From contig NC_092570.1 of NCBI RefSeq assembly GCF_037975245.1, positions 3,245,501-3,309,500 of the forward strand: a DNA stretch of 64,000 nt. Direction: 5' to 3'. The notes under the pieces were generated by a model. The model saw only the letters and a program-made list of their open reading frames with translations. It made no database searches and was not told where the DNA came from. This DNA comes from Apostichopus japonicus. Its lineage: Eukaryota; Echinodermata; Holothuroidea; Aspidochirotida; Stichopodidae. Shown here piece after piece: positions 24,641 through 38,448 of this stretch (position 1 is its first letter; the number at the start of each line of letters is the position of its first letter). Made by a program: the position numbers and the translations under genes.

Positions 24641-24980
24641 TGTGAAATTTACCTAAGACGAGATTAAGTTATAGTATAATGTCGTTTTCCATTATTTTAT
24701 ATATAAATTACAGAACCTCATGGGAAGATATTTCCAATAGAATCAATGCTATTTTTGTTTGATAGAATCTTATAATAGAATCACACATGAAGGTTCGTGG
24801 ACCAATTAAAGTATTAGAGTTTTATAAACAATAAAAACAGGAACACACAATTCGACTGAGATTTTCACCTGTCAAAGGGAAACCTGTTTGTGAAATATAT
24901 GAATAGGCTTTGACAGTTTCCATTGTTATTATCGATACATGGCTGTTATCCAAAGTTATCCAGCTGGTTTCCACCAGCAA
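23485..24980. other. Non-coding block with a 34-base poly-A run
   Basis: No gene is supported. CCCTTCCCGCGCCTT-type words occur twice within 24250-24285. A pure run of 34 A occupies 24605-24638; no LINE or SINE body was recognised upstream of it, though a retroposed insert is possible. Confidence 0.6.
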
Positions 24981-25010
24981 GAATCTTGGCTTATATAAAT
25001 ATTATATATA

Positions 25011-25263
25011 TGCACTTCGGTCAGGGACTTTTACAGAATATTATATAAAAATAATTGATAATATTGACCAATTTTGTAGCGACAAAAAAATTCCATACCT
25101 ATATATATATATCTTATATATATATATACATAGATATATATATATATAGATATATATTGATATATATATATAGATATATTTTTATACATATAGATATATG
25201 TATATATAAATATATATATATATAGATATAAATACAGATATAGATATATATATATATAGATAC

Positions 25264-25332
<69 letters not shown>

Positions 25333-25418
25333 TATGGAATTTTTTGTCTCTCCAAAATTGATCAATATTATCAATTATTCTTATATAATATTCTGTAAAA
25401 GTCCCTGATCGAAGTGCA
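25011..25418. mobile_element. Foldback MITE with AT-repeat core
   Basis: The left arm (about 25011-25103) and right arm (about 25329-25418) are near-perfect reverse complements over roughly 90 bases. They begin with TGCACTTCGRTCAGGGAC and end in GGTATGGAATTTTTT. The core (25104-25328) is (TA)n with GATATA and ACAG variants. CTTGG/CCAAG pairs (24986-24990 and 25420-25424) extend the symmetry beyond a small AT insertion on the left. There is no coding capacity, and I see no clear target duplication. Confidence 0.8.
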
Positions 25419-25429
25419 ACCAAGAAACA

Positions 25430-27280
25430 GACAGAAATGTCGGTTATATTCAAACAAAAAATTGCTCATTATTTGTGAGTGAGATCCGCTCGGTTTGTCT
25501 ATCGTTACATATCTTACATTACGTTTCCTTATTAGATATTTAAAAAACAAATTCTAGTTGTTTTCCTTGTATCATATTGTCACACATCATCATGAACATA
25601 TCGACATGTTGTGAATCACTAGTATACGAACAGCATTACCCTTTTATCCCACCCCCACCTCCCTCCGGCCCACCTTACAGCAACTCCACACCACCCTTCG
25701 ACAGTATTCCTATAAGATTACGTCACTAAATAAATGAGATACCTATTTTACTAATTCTTTTCTGACTTGAATGATTAAGAACCAGACGGCATTTCAACTT
25801 GTCTGATTCATATACATGCGTACTTTCCTATCTGATCATGCGTTGCCATGGTGACGTTAAATGACTTACCTTGTTTTCCGCAGCTTATTTTAAAGAGAAA
25901 TCTGAACAATTTCTTTTTATCAAATTAAATATTAAAGAATCTAACTTTGTCTTACGAAATATTGACTTCCAATAAAAAAAAATATATATTAAGTTTTTTA
26001 ATGCCAACAGCTACAAGATTATCGTGAACTGAATTTCATTTAATTGAATATTATTTGGTTTGATGTCAATTTGAAGGCTCCGTAGATAAATTTACCCGAC
26101 TCTGAAAAGTACATCCCACTGCTATGGTGGTGCTTCAGTGTAGTATCTTCATATATGCGGAAAACGATGTGCTACGAAGAATTTCAAAAACTAACACGTT
26201 TACCCTCTGGAAGGCGCATCTGTTTCCATGTGTATATACGTATATATGAGAAGCGAAGTCAACTGACTTGTTATTTCGCAGAGAAGTTTTCGTGAGAAGT
26301 TTTCTCTTGCGGGTAAAAAAAAAAGAAGCTGGCGAAACGGAAAGTAGTACCAAGCGAAGTTCACTACTGGTCACCAAAGAACATTTCATAGCACATGAAC
26401 CGGTCTAGATATTGTTGGCATGTGTTGAAAACAGTGCGACCTTTAACAATATATCATTTGAAACTGCAAAGTAAAAAAAACCTAACTCACGCTTTCACGT
26501 AGATACCGATATCTTTACTAATTTGAACTTTATTGATCATACCAGTTTTTAATTTTTCTTTCGAACGTATAAGTTATCATCTGAAAAAGATATGCTGGTG
26601 CCTGTATATTTGGCTAACATTGTCGTCTTTAGAAAAAGCCATGTGAAAATAACATAATTTTGTTTTCTATAGGCCCTATATACATACGCATGTATGTACA
26701 TTTTGTCCTGAAAACAAAATCCAACGGTAACCTTGAATACCTTTTTACTAAGAATATTAATTAATTGCATTAATTAATTACAAAATTGTGTGAAGTGTCT
26801 TCCACTTAAAGTATTACAGATCATATAATAAGTACAAATTATATTTTTGATCACTTCTTGAAATTTATCCGAATAATTTTGCTTCTAATTGCTCCTAAAT
26901 TTATGGAAAATTGAAGGTTAAGTACTTCTGGATAAGAGAGTGTCGCTTAATATGGAAAGTGGTACAAGTATTGGGTTCAGGATATGACATTGTAAGAAAA
27001 ACCAGAAGGAGATGAAGAAGAAGAAGAAGAAAGTATAATTTTTCCCCCCTTTTTTAACCTGGAGATTCTAGTGATACGTCACACAGTTGTATTGACTGAT
27101 CGATAAGACGCAATGTGTAGGCCCTTTATCCTTCCACGTAACGGAAGGTTAAAGTGAGTGATCGGTTTACGCTTTTATCAGACATAATTATCTTTGAATA
27201 TCAGCACGTAAGCATATGGCTAAAGACTGATCACATTCCTAGAACATATACCAGGCCTGAAGTCTATAGAGTTATGATTG
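25430..27280. other. Non-coding block
   Basis: No gene is supported. It includes TTAATTAATTGCATTAATTAATTA at about 26757-26780 (a palindrome) and a (GAA)n at 27013-27030. An X-box motif at 25842 is listed separately. Confidence 0.55.
25842..25855 (+). promoter_or_regulatory. Perfect X-box (RFX-type) motif
   Basis: GTTGCCATGGTGAC matches the palindromic RFX consensus GTNRCC-AT-GGYAAC on the opposite strand. It is the exact reverse complement of the motif at 38435-38448. No nearby gene was found, so a regulatory role is unproven. Confidence 0.35.
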
Positions 27281-27289
27281 CCTAACTAT

Positions 27290-27360
27290 AACTATAACCT
27301 TATATATAAAACTATATATAACTATATATAACCCTCTTTAACAATATATATATATATATA
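27290..27360 (+). repeat. (AACTATATAT)n AT-rich repeat, left of ribozyme
   Basis: Units of ACTATATATA repeat with minor variants and run directly into the hammerhead motif. The same repeat resumes at 27443. Confidence 0.8.
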
Positions 27361-27362
27361 AC

Positions 27363-27405
27363 CTTCGCCTGATGAGTCCCAAAAAGGACGAAACCGGTCG
27401 TGAAG
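27363..27405 (+). ncRNA. Type I hammerhead ribozyme motif
   Basis: All invariant parts are present in order. Stem I 5' strand is CTTCGC (27363-27368) and the core is CTGATGA (27369-27375). Stem II is GTCC/GGAC (27376-27379, 27386-27389) with a CAAAAA loop, then GAA (27390-27392). A15.1 (27393), a palindromic CCGG, U16.1 (27398) and C17 (27399) follow. Stem I 3' strand is GTGAAG (27400-27405), pairing fully with CTTCGC with one G-U wobble. Predicted cleavage is between 27399 and 27400. Stem III (ACCGGT) has no loop bases, so a monomer cannot close it and a dimer could. Short stem III type I hammerheads are known from Penelope-like elements, retrozymes and schistosome and newt satellites. Core and stem II closely resemble the schistosome form. 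The parent element was not identified. Confidence 0.88.
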
Positions 27406-27442
27406 TGGAATTTTTTCTGGTGTGTTGTTCTTTATTTATTTA

Positions 27443-27665
27443 CTATATATAACTATATATAATTATTTATATAACTATATATATAACTATATATATATAT
27501 AACTATAAATAACTATTTATATGACTATATATATTTCAAAATATATATTACTATATATAACTATATATATAACTATATATATATAGATTTATACATTACT
27601 ATATACATATAACTATATATAACAATTTATATAACTTTAGACATATATAACTATATATATATAAC
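27443..27665 (+). repeat. (AACTATATAT)n AT-rich repeat, right of ribozyme
   Basis: This continues the repeat found left of the hammerhead. About 37 bases of non-repeat sequence (27406-27442, T-rich, with GGTGTGTTGTTC) separate the ribozyme from it. Confidence 0.8.
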
Positions 27666-28160
27666 TAGATCAGGTGTAAAAATTGTGACCACCACATGGT
27701 TACAGCTCTGATGTAGGAGATGGATTGGGGCCGGTGCATCTTGACGTTTTAATGTTTGGTTGTCATGCTTAGATTCTTTCCCTATAGTAAGTTTGATATT
27801 TTGTGAAAAAGTATCTCGTGTATCGTCTGACGGACTTTCTTCTGATAGGTCAATATCATATGCATTCCCTAACAAGCCTACTGCACGCGAGCGAGTAATC
27901 AATATGATCATATTTATCGTAGTTCTGTTTTAAGGAGACTGTGGCTGATAATCAGGGTCAGTTTGACAATGGTATCGTAAAAGATTCAATTTCTTTCCTG
28001 ATGGGGTTTTTGTTCTCTGAGGTAGTTGTACGTCTTATACAGACACCTTTACAAGGGGTCCGGTAATTTTGGATCGAAATGTTTCATGAGATGTAAAAAA
28101 AAAAAAAAAATAAAGTAAAAAATAAATAAGAAACATGAAAGTAAAGAACGAACGTACATT
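27666..28160. other. Non-coding block; unrecognised minus-strand frame
   Basis: A minus-strand frame of 86 codons (27911-27651) is free of low complexity and has an acidic, Ser/Asp-rich segment (DLSEESPSDDTRDTF). It lies next to the hammerhead, so it could be a decayed element ORF, but no reverse transcriptase or endonuclease motif is visible. A 17-base A run follows at 28097-28112. Confidence 0.35.
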
Positions 28161-28167
28161 GCGCTAT

Positions 28168-28580
<413 letters not shown>

Positions 28581-28599
28581 CACGTGCATCCATTCGCCC

Positions 28600-30540
28600 G
28601 TCCTTCCATCTATCTCGGCTTTTTGGCTAAAATCATGTGATATAAACAATTCCTATTAGATCGCCCACGAACCTTTAACCTGATCATGTGTGTGTTACCT
28701 TACTTGGCCTAACTTCGTCATGGTCATACGGTTACAGGCTCGATGCTTGAGAGTAGATCAAGTTGTTTGGTTTCTGTAGTATACCCAGGCTCTATCTGAG
28801 GGTGACCTTTATTTTAAAAGGTTCACATCTTACAGAATATTTACCCCACGGTATTATGGGACAGCATGGGTCGAATTGGGGTAAAAAGAATGAATAAAGA
28901 CAAAACGAGGAAGGAAAAAAAAGAGATTATATTGTGTTTAAAAAAAAATATAAGCCTACCCTTTTTCAGAGCTCGTGGGGTGAGTGAGTCTTGGAAATAT
29001 ATACAGTTTTTGTTTCAGTGTAAAATCGTTAGCCTCACAAACAAGCAGCAGTAATATATACAAAAGGGGAAGACAATTAAAAGGTAATAAAGCCGAAAGA
29101 AAAAATTCCATCGGCCAAACGTATATGTTTATATCTCGTGAAGTAGGTCGGGTTAACGGCTGCGAAGTCTGGTCGTGTCATAAATCTGTCTACGTATCGA
29201 TCAGGGGAGCAGCTATTTTCATAAAACGCCAAGGAATACGTTAATTATAACCAAATATTAAACATTCGAAGACCTGTTATAAATAAGCTTATCGCTTCTT
29301 AACATTGTGAGTCGTTAATGATTTAATAGTGTCGCTGTGGGATTTTAAAGGGTTTCGACTAAAGACTTTTAATTTTGAGAGAGAAAAAATGAGGAGATAC
29401 AGAGGCAGAGAGATAGAGTAACAGCGACATGAAGAAGAAGTGTAGAACATAAAAAAAAGACACCAAAAAAAAAACAGGAAAAAAAAAAACAGGGAGCAGT
29501 AAATACATAAATAAGGAATTATATAAGAGTGCAAACGGCGTGGGAGAGAGAGAAAGAAAACATTAGATTAATAAACAATATATTAAACAATACATGTAGT
29601 CTCCCATAAGCTCCAACCCGCAACATTTAAGAATGACACAAGGGGATTCGGGAAAGTAGGTGGGTTCATATCATCTCTCTATGGTTGTAACCGAGGAATG
29701 CCGATTTGCCATGTTATAATGTTACAGAGTCGATGGGTTTTTTTTTCAGACGGAGATTGACAAACAACAGAAGGGAAGAGAATGTCAATTTAAAGATGAA
29801 AAAGGATCAACAATATTGGTGCCGATTATAAAAATAATAATAATAACAACAACAGCAACTGATCAACAGTATACTTTGGCAAGCCCCTCCCGTATCGAAC
29901 GCAATAAAGGACTTTACACACATAGACCCCCTGTTATCAAACCGCAATACAAGCTATTTGTCACAAATAGTTTGTCCTATTGGCCCCTCACGTTCCTCCA
30001 ACGGGACACAAGGGTACCCGATATAGTACGCCATTAAAGGTACTGTGCCCCGTTGAGATCTACACAACTTTTTTTTTTTTTACTGGTGATGATAATGAAT
30101 GATATCAGTTATTCCTAACACCTCGCAAAAGCGTGATGCGAAGCGTTAGGGGAATATAATCCCATTTTTACAGAAACCTGTTATTTTTTTACGGTACCTT
30201 GTGGGGAACCATGATGGCCAGGAAAGCGAATACGAGCGATGCGATTGGAGCTTTGATGACGATCAGACGGGACTATCGATTGCAGTTGGGAGCATCATAA
30301 TCACAATTTTATTTACCCGGCAAAACTAACGCCACGGAAGCTTACTTTGTTTCAGTTGATATTCAACATAATGTTTTAGCGTTTTTTTGTTGTTGTTTGT
30401 GCTGCTTTTTACGGTGAATGTTCCTTAGAAAATTCGTGGAATGAGTTCGTCTTTAAGTTATATCACAGAGCGAGACATGAAAACTAAGGGAGCGTTGGGT
30501 GACCACGTTATGATTAATCCAGATAATCGATTAACCCCTC
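28600..30540. other. Non-coding block
   Basis: No gene is supported. It contains A-rich stretches at 28910-28950 and 29445-29495 and a T run near 30069-30080. Frames of 60-86 codons are scattered on both strands with no motif. Confidence 0.6.
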
Positions 30541-30544
30541 ACCG

Positions 30545-30990
30545 CGGCTAATCATGAACTGTCCATGATAACAGTCCTGAAATTAAAAAAGCCCTGAAAA
30601 GTCCTAAAAAGTCCTGAAATTAAAAAGTATTCACCCAATGCCGTCTCAAATTGACCGTAAACGACCTTTGACCTCCTTAAAACATTTTGGGCAAGTAGCA
30701 ATATACTGCGTGGCAAGTTATCATTTGCATAGTAGTAAACTGTCCATGATAGCATTCCGGAAATACAGTATCGTAAACTTTCCCATATTGACCTCCAATG
30801 ACTACAAACGACCTTTGCTCTCCACTAAAACAATAAGGTAACTAAACAATACGGAGAAAGTCATTCATTGAAAGAAAAGAAAAGGGTTCATGATTGCTTT
30901 CCTGAGATATCATAGTCAAGAATTGCCGGCCAACATAGACCTCTAATGACCGCAGACGACCTTTGACATCTACCAAACACAATAAGAGGC
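30545..30990 (+). repeat. Degenerate tandem repeat, period about 148 bp
   Basis: Three diverged units are recognised by ACGACCTTTG at 30661, 30808 and 30956 (spacings 147 and 148). Each is preceded by a GACCTCYAATGAC-type word and followed by ACYAAAACAATAAG-type sequence. AACTGTCCATGATA also recurs at about 30556 and 30739. It looks like an old satellite or internally repeated element. Confidence 0.65.
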
Positions 30991-30999
30991 CTAAAAAAA

Positions 31000-33900
31000 A
31001 AAATCAAAAATACCCACCGACAAAGATAAATAAAACGTGAGAGGGGGAAATAATGATACTAACAAATATTGATTCTGCATTTGTCTTTTAATTTTAATAC
31101 ATAACATGTACATACTTTTACAAGCATCCGAGGAAAGCTTACAACCAAAAACATATTAGTATATAAAGCTTCGAATGAGGGAGCGTTTTATTTAAATGAA
31201 ACAAAATCCCACATAAGAACAAACGCTATCATTATCTCTGAAAAAAAAATGAATGAAAGAAGGAAAGAGAAACTTAAAAAAATTATATGAAACATTTTGA
31301 TGAGTTTGACTGATCAAAATAAATTCCAGTATACTTGTTATTCACTAGTCACCGAAACTTTTTTGAGGGAAACCAAAAAATAATATAGCTTAGACACTTA
31401 AGTACAAGCATGTTACATCAATTTTTCTGTTATGTATAATGGTAGGCTATTTATACCACAATCAGAAGAAAGATAATTCTACAAAAAACAAACAATGTAT
31501 TTTTTTTCGTTATCATTGTTCATATTGTTCATTTTAGTTGTCTATACTTACTTTCAAATACCTTATGCTCACGGTGACAATTTTTATTTTATTATTATTA
31601 TTTTTTTTCAACAGCAAGCACAATGTGAAATATTTCATCATCGTCATCATCCTCCTCCTCAAAAAAACCAAAATAATTCTCAAGAGTTTAGTCACTACTT
31701 AGTAGGATGCGCGCATGTTGGACTCTTTGCAACAATTGCTTTGAAGGTCCAGACACCGAAACCGCAAGATTCTATCCATTTTACAAGCAAAAAAAAAAAA
31801 ACGCTATTCACATCGAACGTGGATAGTTCCACTTTAAAATTTACATAGTATATTATGAATATTCATAAACATTACTTCTGAATAAACAAAACGAAAAAAC
31901 AAATCCTGTCTTGTCATTTTCACTAAGACAGGGGCCCAAAAAGTTGTCATAAAAGCGATTATTTACTCCAACTTTAAGCAGAGTAAAAATGGAACTTTCA
32001 CGCATAAATCCTGATACCATGAAGCACCGTTAGCAAAGATTTCCATCTTCTCGGATGCCTTCAACATAACGAAGGCAAGATACATATGTTAACATTTATT
32101 TATTTATTTTTTTTTTGAAGAATACCGTGCCGTTCGCATCTATATAATTACTGATTGCCTTTGTTTTAATTTACTTTATAGGCAAATGCACATTCTTTCA
32201 TACTATTTCCACCTCTTAAAATATGTAGACGTTGTGCATACGGGAGGTGTTCACTATACTGATTAAAGAATGTATCACAGATGTAATTTTTACATTAATT
32301 CATGTTCTGTTTCAACGTCAAAAAACATGTCAATTGTAGATGATTCTGTCAATGTTCCGACCAAAACTGAACGAGGGATACATTAACACACTATAGTACA
32401 CACCCAGGGTACTTAATTATCGTTATTGTATTGTGGAAAGAACCACACAAAAAACAACACACATAATAATAATCATAATAATAATTATAATAATAATATA
32501 GTTTAGCGATGATAGTGTACGCTAAAAGTCGGCCTCGCCATCACCTTAAAGTACACTGGGTAAACATGTTACGTAATCTTAAAATATTTCATCTGGAATT
32601 ATAAATCTGATCGATTTTTCCCAAAATTGACAAATTGTCAACCCTTCTTGAACGTTACTAAAAAACAAAAAAAGTTTCATCCTTCGGGTGTTAAGAAAAA
32701 TGCGGCGTCAGAATATTCCAACATATCAAATTACAAACAATATAAAAATGATGAAAAATAATCCGTTTCTTTTTATCTGTTCCTCACAATTCTTACAAAT
32801 ACACCTCTACCATATCTTTTCATAAAAGAACGTACTAATAATAATAACAATATGTAATGTTCTCAACTCCAAAAAGGAATAATTAATTAATTAATTAAAG
32901 GTTACATCTCTATCTCCACATCATATTTAAATGATTCCATACTTAATTAATAACCATGAAGGAACATGACAGGCCCTCCAGGCATTGGCTGCATCCCTTC
33001 GAAAAGAGAATTTTAAAAAGTGACGTCACATACATACTCTTTTCTTAAATTTTATAAGGAACCTTTCTTATGTTTTGTTTGTTTGCTTTTTGTGTGCGTC
33101 TTTAGAAAAACTAAAGCACATTTGAGATGGTAACATGTAAAGAGATAAAGGTAAAATGGTTCTAAAAATGGCCAAGGAAGAAGAAAAAAGCTCTTGCACG
33201 GCCGTGGATGATACCGGTAGGCCTACATTGTCTATGGCTTTATTTAGCCGTAGGCTTGTAGTATTGGAAATATAACAGAGTTCACATGTTCATATATCCA
33301 CTCTATACGTCTATGAAACCATTTAACCTGTTTTGCTTCAGCACAACAATATATGAGGTTAAGACCCATCACGACCCCTCCTTCCCCCACCTACACCTAC
33401 CCCCCCCCATTCACATTGACATTAAGGGAAGCATTTGTGTTGGTATTCTATTACAATTAACACATTGCAAAGAATATTTTTTTTAGGGGGGAGGTGGGAG
33501 GATGCATGAAATAAAATTCTAAAATAAAAGCGATTCTCTAACGTCCACCCGGCTACAATTTGAACGACACGAATACAATTTATGTCAAACTATAAAATGC
33601 TGTTTTGGGTGGGTGGGTGGGAAGGGGGGGGCAACCTGCACACTATCGTTGCGCACATACCCACTGGCAATACTACATGGTTGCATATTGATATACATAC
33701 CATAGACGTATATCAAACTACCAACACATTACTTACCAACAAGTATAGTGATAGAGAGTTGGGTTGCGATTCTTTTATCAAACATATTTTTCAAAGCATA
33801 ATTACAATTAACCGAGCTTCCAGGTAGAACAGTTTGAGAGATGGTTCTTGGGTTGACGAGATGCCTAGAATCTTTCCTGTTTAAGATCAACCCCCCAAAT

Positions 33901-36900
33901 AATTATGATCTATTCCAATTATACATGAACTTGCTAACGTTACCATCGAACATTTCGCACCACAGATGTAAACACAAATTGTTTTGACCCGTCTGGAGGT
34001 AGTACATAGCATTTTCAAACCCTACGACTGCTAAGTAGTTAAACATGTAACACCGGAAGATATCGGATAATATTGAACGCGTGCTACATCATGGGGGTTA
34101 TACAACATAAATGTACTTTAACAACTTGGTGCTCACAAAATGAACAAAGACCGGGGAGGGATGGGGGGGGGTGGGGGATGGTGGTTATGAGTGGGACGGA
34201 GGAGCGCGCTTTCGATAATTTCGTGTCTCAGTCACTCTTTTCACAATATAGCATTAATCACATATGAAATGCAACTCAGACTTCCCGTCCCCCTCCCCCT
34301 CCCCTCCTCCCCTGTCAAAAATGTAGAGAACCCAAAAGACTACTTTTGTAAGGCTGCACGAACAATCAAGAAAGACAGATGCGACAAGAACATGGGACCT
34401 ACGGGCCGCCGGCATGTTCCACAAGAGCTCACCGTAGCAGCATATACGTTAAAATATAGCTATAGTTAAAACAAACACTTGGGTGAAACTCAATTCGTGG
34501 TCAAGTACAAATATATGCGAAATGACACACAAACACAATTAGCCGCGTTATATATATTACATGAACTGAAACGTATACTGCTGTTATGTGACATGCTATT
34601 GGAACTCGTCATGATTTGCGCCGAGGGAGAGGTGGAAGGGGGAGGGGGAGGGGCCCAAATGGAAAATCACTTCAGATAGAGAGGTACTGTAAAGTTGTTG
34701 CTGTTACATTGTCAAAGATGCACACTTGAGATAGATTTAATATGTTTATGCTTACAGTCGTGTCATCACTGGAGGATGGGTTTGAGATGGGGTTGGGATG
34801 GGGTGGGTGGATGGCGGTGGTGGGTGAACATGCTACCGAGGTGATACTAAATACATAGTGTATACAGACTAACACAGACATTTTTTATAATGAATGCATG
34901 TGGGGGATGGGTTGGGGAGGGGAGGGGTTGATACTTAAGGGAAGCTCTTAGCAACACAACACCGACACTATTCTCTAGAGTCACATTTACTTGTTGTTAT
35001 TTGTTGTTTTCGGAGAAATATACAACCAGTTGAAATTATACGATTAATGTTTTTCTTGTACTCTTAAATCAGTCTATAAATATTCATTAATCATCACGAA
35101 TCAATTTGTATTCAAGTTAAAAATGTCAAATTAAGAAGCTTTAAGTAGGTCGTAAATAGTCTGTGCCTTACGAAACAGTCGCTGATGCCTCGACTGTGAG
35201 GGAACGGAAAGTAGGTCGGGGCAAGCTTGCATTGCAATTTCTTGGATGTTAAAACATGATGTAACACATTAAGTTATGGTTGCATGTTTCTAAACTCTGT
35301 TCAAATAGTTTGAGAGGAGAGGAGTGGGGTTACAAAAGCAACATTAAATTGAAACCGACTAAAATAACTAAACGAGTGTCAACGAATATTAAACATTTTA
35401 AGAAGAAGACACAAGAGATAATCGAGCCAGCTGCTCTCCACAAACTACCAGTTCTTTTTTTTATGGGGGGGGGGGTGGGGTGGGAGTAAACTCTAACTAC
35501 ACACGCGCGTCACAACCGTTACACACACATACACTATAATACATAGATATATATATATATATATATGTGTGTATATATATGTGCATATATATACATATAG
35601 AAAAATGTATATTTCTGTACGGAAGAACATAGCCATAAACAAAATGTGGTTTTCTAAGGAAGGCAGTTTTTTCCATTACAAAGAAGTAGAACTCGTTGGC
35701 TGTTGGTTCAACGACACTCCCTCGTGTGGCCTTGGGGAAAACATACTCTGTGAGCAGGAGTTCAAACAACCGTCCTACTTATGTCTCCTTCTATACTACT
35801 GCCATGTAAATATCTTAAGGCAGGCCACTGCTACGGATGCTTCTACCCACCATTAACTGTGATAACATGTAAAACAGCGTGTCCCCGAGGTGTATGTTAG
35901 TCTATGGCTGTATATCATTTTCATTTCAAAAATGATTTCTCGACAATCTTGGCCTTATCTCAGACAATTCTCCGACCTATCTTGCTGACTGTCAAATGTT
36001 TCCGGGATCTTTTTTTGCCTCATTTTTTATATTTTATCAATCTGTTCCCCTTTTTGTTTTTGCGGACAAATTCCAAATTCTGTTCATTCCGTTATATAGC
36101 AGGATTTTCAAGAAGACGGAAGGACAGGGTGGCGTAAAGGCGCCGCGGGTGTGTGAAATGGTGAGTGTGTGTGTGTGGGGGGGGGGGGGTATAGCGTCAC
36201 AATCATGTGACAATATTTGTCAAAGCTTACTGATGTATTTCTAGCCATCACTTATCATGTCCAAGGAATGAAACATAACCGACAGTGAAAAACACTAGTA
36301 AAACCATTTTCAGTTTAAAAAAAAGTGCCAGACGGGTGCACCTCGATTAAAGTTTGGCCTACCAAAACCATTTTTCAAGGAAACTGACGTAAGTCCTGGA
36401 GATAACATAGCGGGCATGATATTTAATTAAGAACTCAAAGTATGTTACGAACTACATTTCACAGCGAGTATTTTCGTGCCCTCGTCAAAAAGCTGTCGAA
36501 GCTCTGCGGCAGAATATCAAGAAAGGAAAAAAAAAGTTCGAGCTGACCTTGGAAAACAGATGGTGTGACAAAGCTAACAGACCCCGTCGGGATGAAAATA
36601 AAATGAAAAACGACTTGACAGCAAGTTTGAAGTTCTCTGTAGGAATAGGGCCTCCATCGAGGGAGGAGGAACATGCAGGAATGTATTGAGAAAAATCTTA
36701 GCGTGTTATCAATTGTTACCTCATAGAAGCCTGACCTACTTATCGGTTCAGCAACAACGATGTTAACATTTGAAGATATCCTTCCTCCTCATTGGAAGGG
36801 GTGAAAATATTTTTTAAAAAAAACACGAAAAAAACAAAAGTACTTTCGCCTTAAACCTGCGTGGTAAGTTGATCGAGTCCTGGGTTCCAATGCGTGCTCA

Positions 36901-38380
36901 ATTTGACACACTTGATTACTTGTCATATTTCTAACTTCCCAAACATGAACAAATAATTTGATTGTTATCACAGTCATGATCGTGAGATGTGGGGTCGCGA
37001 GGGTGTCACTGACTAAAATGAATTCCAGGTTCCAACAAATGGATTACCAAACAACGTTTGTAAGAAGATACGTGCGGAGAGATGATTAGCTTTTCTACCC
37101 AAAAGCTGTTGTTTTTTTGGGCTTCACAATGTATATGTTGGGATCAAATAACAACGTTTTTACAACACTGATTCTGCAGGCTTACGAAACTCGCAGGGAC
37201 TCTGTAGGTGATAGAGCAAATGATTGACGGGGTTGTTGTGGGGGCGGGGGGTAGGGGGGTGGTATTGTCTATATATGACTATTAATCCCTATACATGTTT
37301 TAATACGGACGTACAGAAAATGTGGCGAAATTTATTATTTTAGACAACATACTGCAAATTTGTAGCATACACTGACTTTTAGATGTATCCACTCTCCACG
37401 TCTGAACGACAACTCAATAAAACGACCTTTTTGTTCACTGGTATGAGGGTGGGGGGGGGGCAGGGGGAGTCCCGGCTTTGTAAGTAATAACACGTCACTT
37501 ATTACAAGTATACATAACGCTCGTTACAATGGCAACCCCCAATTTAGGGGAAACTAGTGTTTTTTTTCAATGAAAGGTCACTCACTGATCTTCAAATAGT
37601 AACCAAGATGTGGGTATCATAATCCACCCCTCCCTCCCCCTCCCCTCAGACAAAATGCAGACTTATCGGAAAGACTATCGTACCTCAAAAGTCCTACGGC
37701 TTCCAATGAAACGTTGAGCATTGTTCTTCTTGATCTGTTTATTATTATCATTACTGAAACGGGTGAAGGGAGGGGGATCAGGATATCATTGTCAACAAAC
37801 GTACAAGCTAATCCCGTATCGTCGAAGCTTCTTTCTCAAGTAGAATCTGATCCCTTCAGTTAATCTATGCCTGATTTCATTCCTTTCCCATTTTTACGAA
37901 GTTTTATACCCAAATTTAGCTGAAAATATTTTACATGAAGTACATATAGTTAAATCTTTCACCAAGGTTTCATCTCGGTGGCCTTCTTAGCAATAATCTA
38001 CTGCATTTAGCAGACTGACCGGTTATAAACTAGGAAGGGGACAAAAAGAGAAATTCAATCGAAAAGGGGGAACAGACAGGACTGTCATAAACATGATTGC
38101 GACTCCCAAATGCAACGGGAGTGACGCGGCCAATCGACGATGAAGGAATTTCACGTGTAAACACTACTGTGTTTTTTGTTGTTGGTAAGGCTGGACTTGA
38201 TCAAGGTTCACCCCGAAACATCACACCACACACGGCGCACTCTATAATGAATGTTTCGGTTGACTTTATATAAATCACCTCGGTTTTTTTATCAAGAAAA
38301 CATTCTCATGAGACCGGGTAGGTGATGTTCAAGGGCGACCCTCTCAAAACTTGTAAACAAGGCCAGTTCAAGACTCTTTT
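31000..38380. other. Non-coding block
   Basis: I find no supportable gene in these 7.4 kb. It holds poly-T/poly-A runs, TTAATTAATTAATTAA near 32881-32898, GA- and G-rich tracts (34150-34185, 34630-34655, 35463-35485, 36170-36190, 37235-37260, 37449-37470), and a (TA)n/(GTATA)n patch at 35546-35600. Frames reach 117 codons (31495-31848), but they are low-complexity or lack motifs and splice context. Confidence 0.55.
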
Positions 38381-38434
38381 TATCTTCTGGAATACGAATT
38401 TACCATGCGGAAGGGCTCGTCACAGTCAAATACT

Positions 38435-38448
38435 GTCACCATGGCAAC
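38435..38448 (+). promoter_or_regulatory. Perfect X-box (RFX-type) motif
   Basis: GTCACCATGGCAAC is identical to the reverse complement of 25842-25855. A 13-of-14 match, CTCACCATGGCAAC, lies at 39795-39808. The region 38100-39700 is more CpG-containing than average, so a promoter is possible, but I could not attach a gene. Confidence 0.35.
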
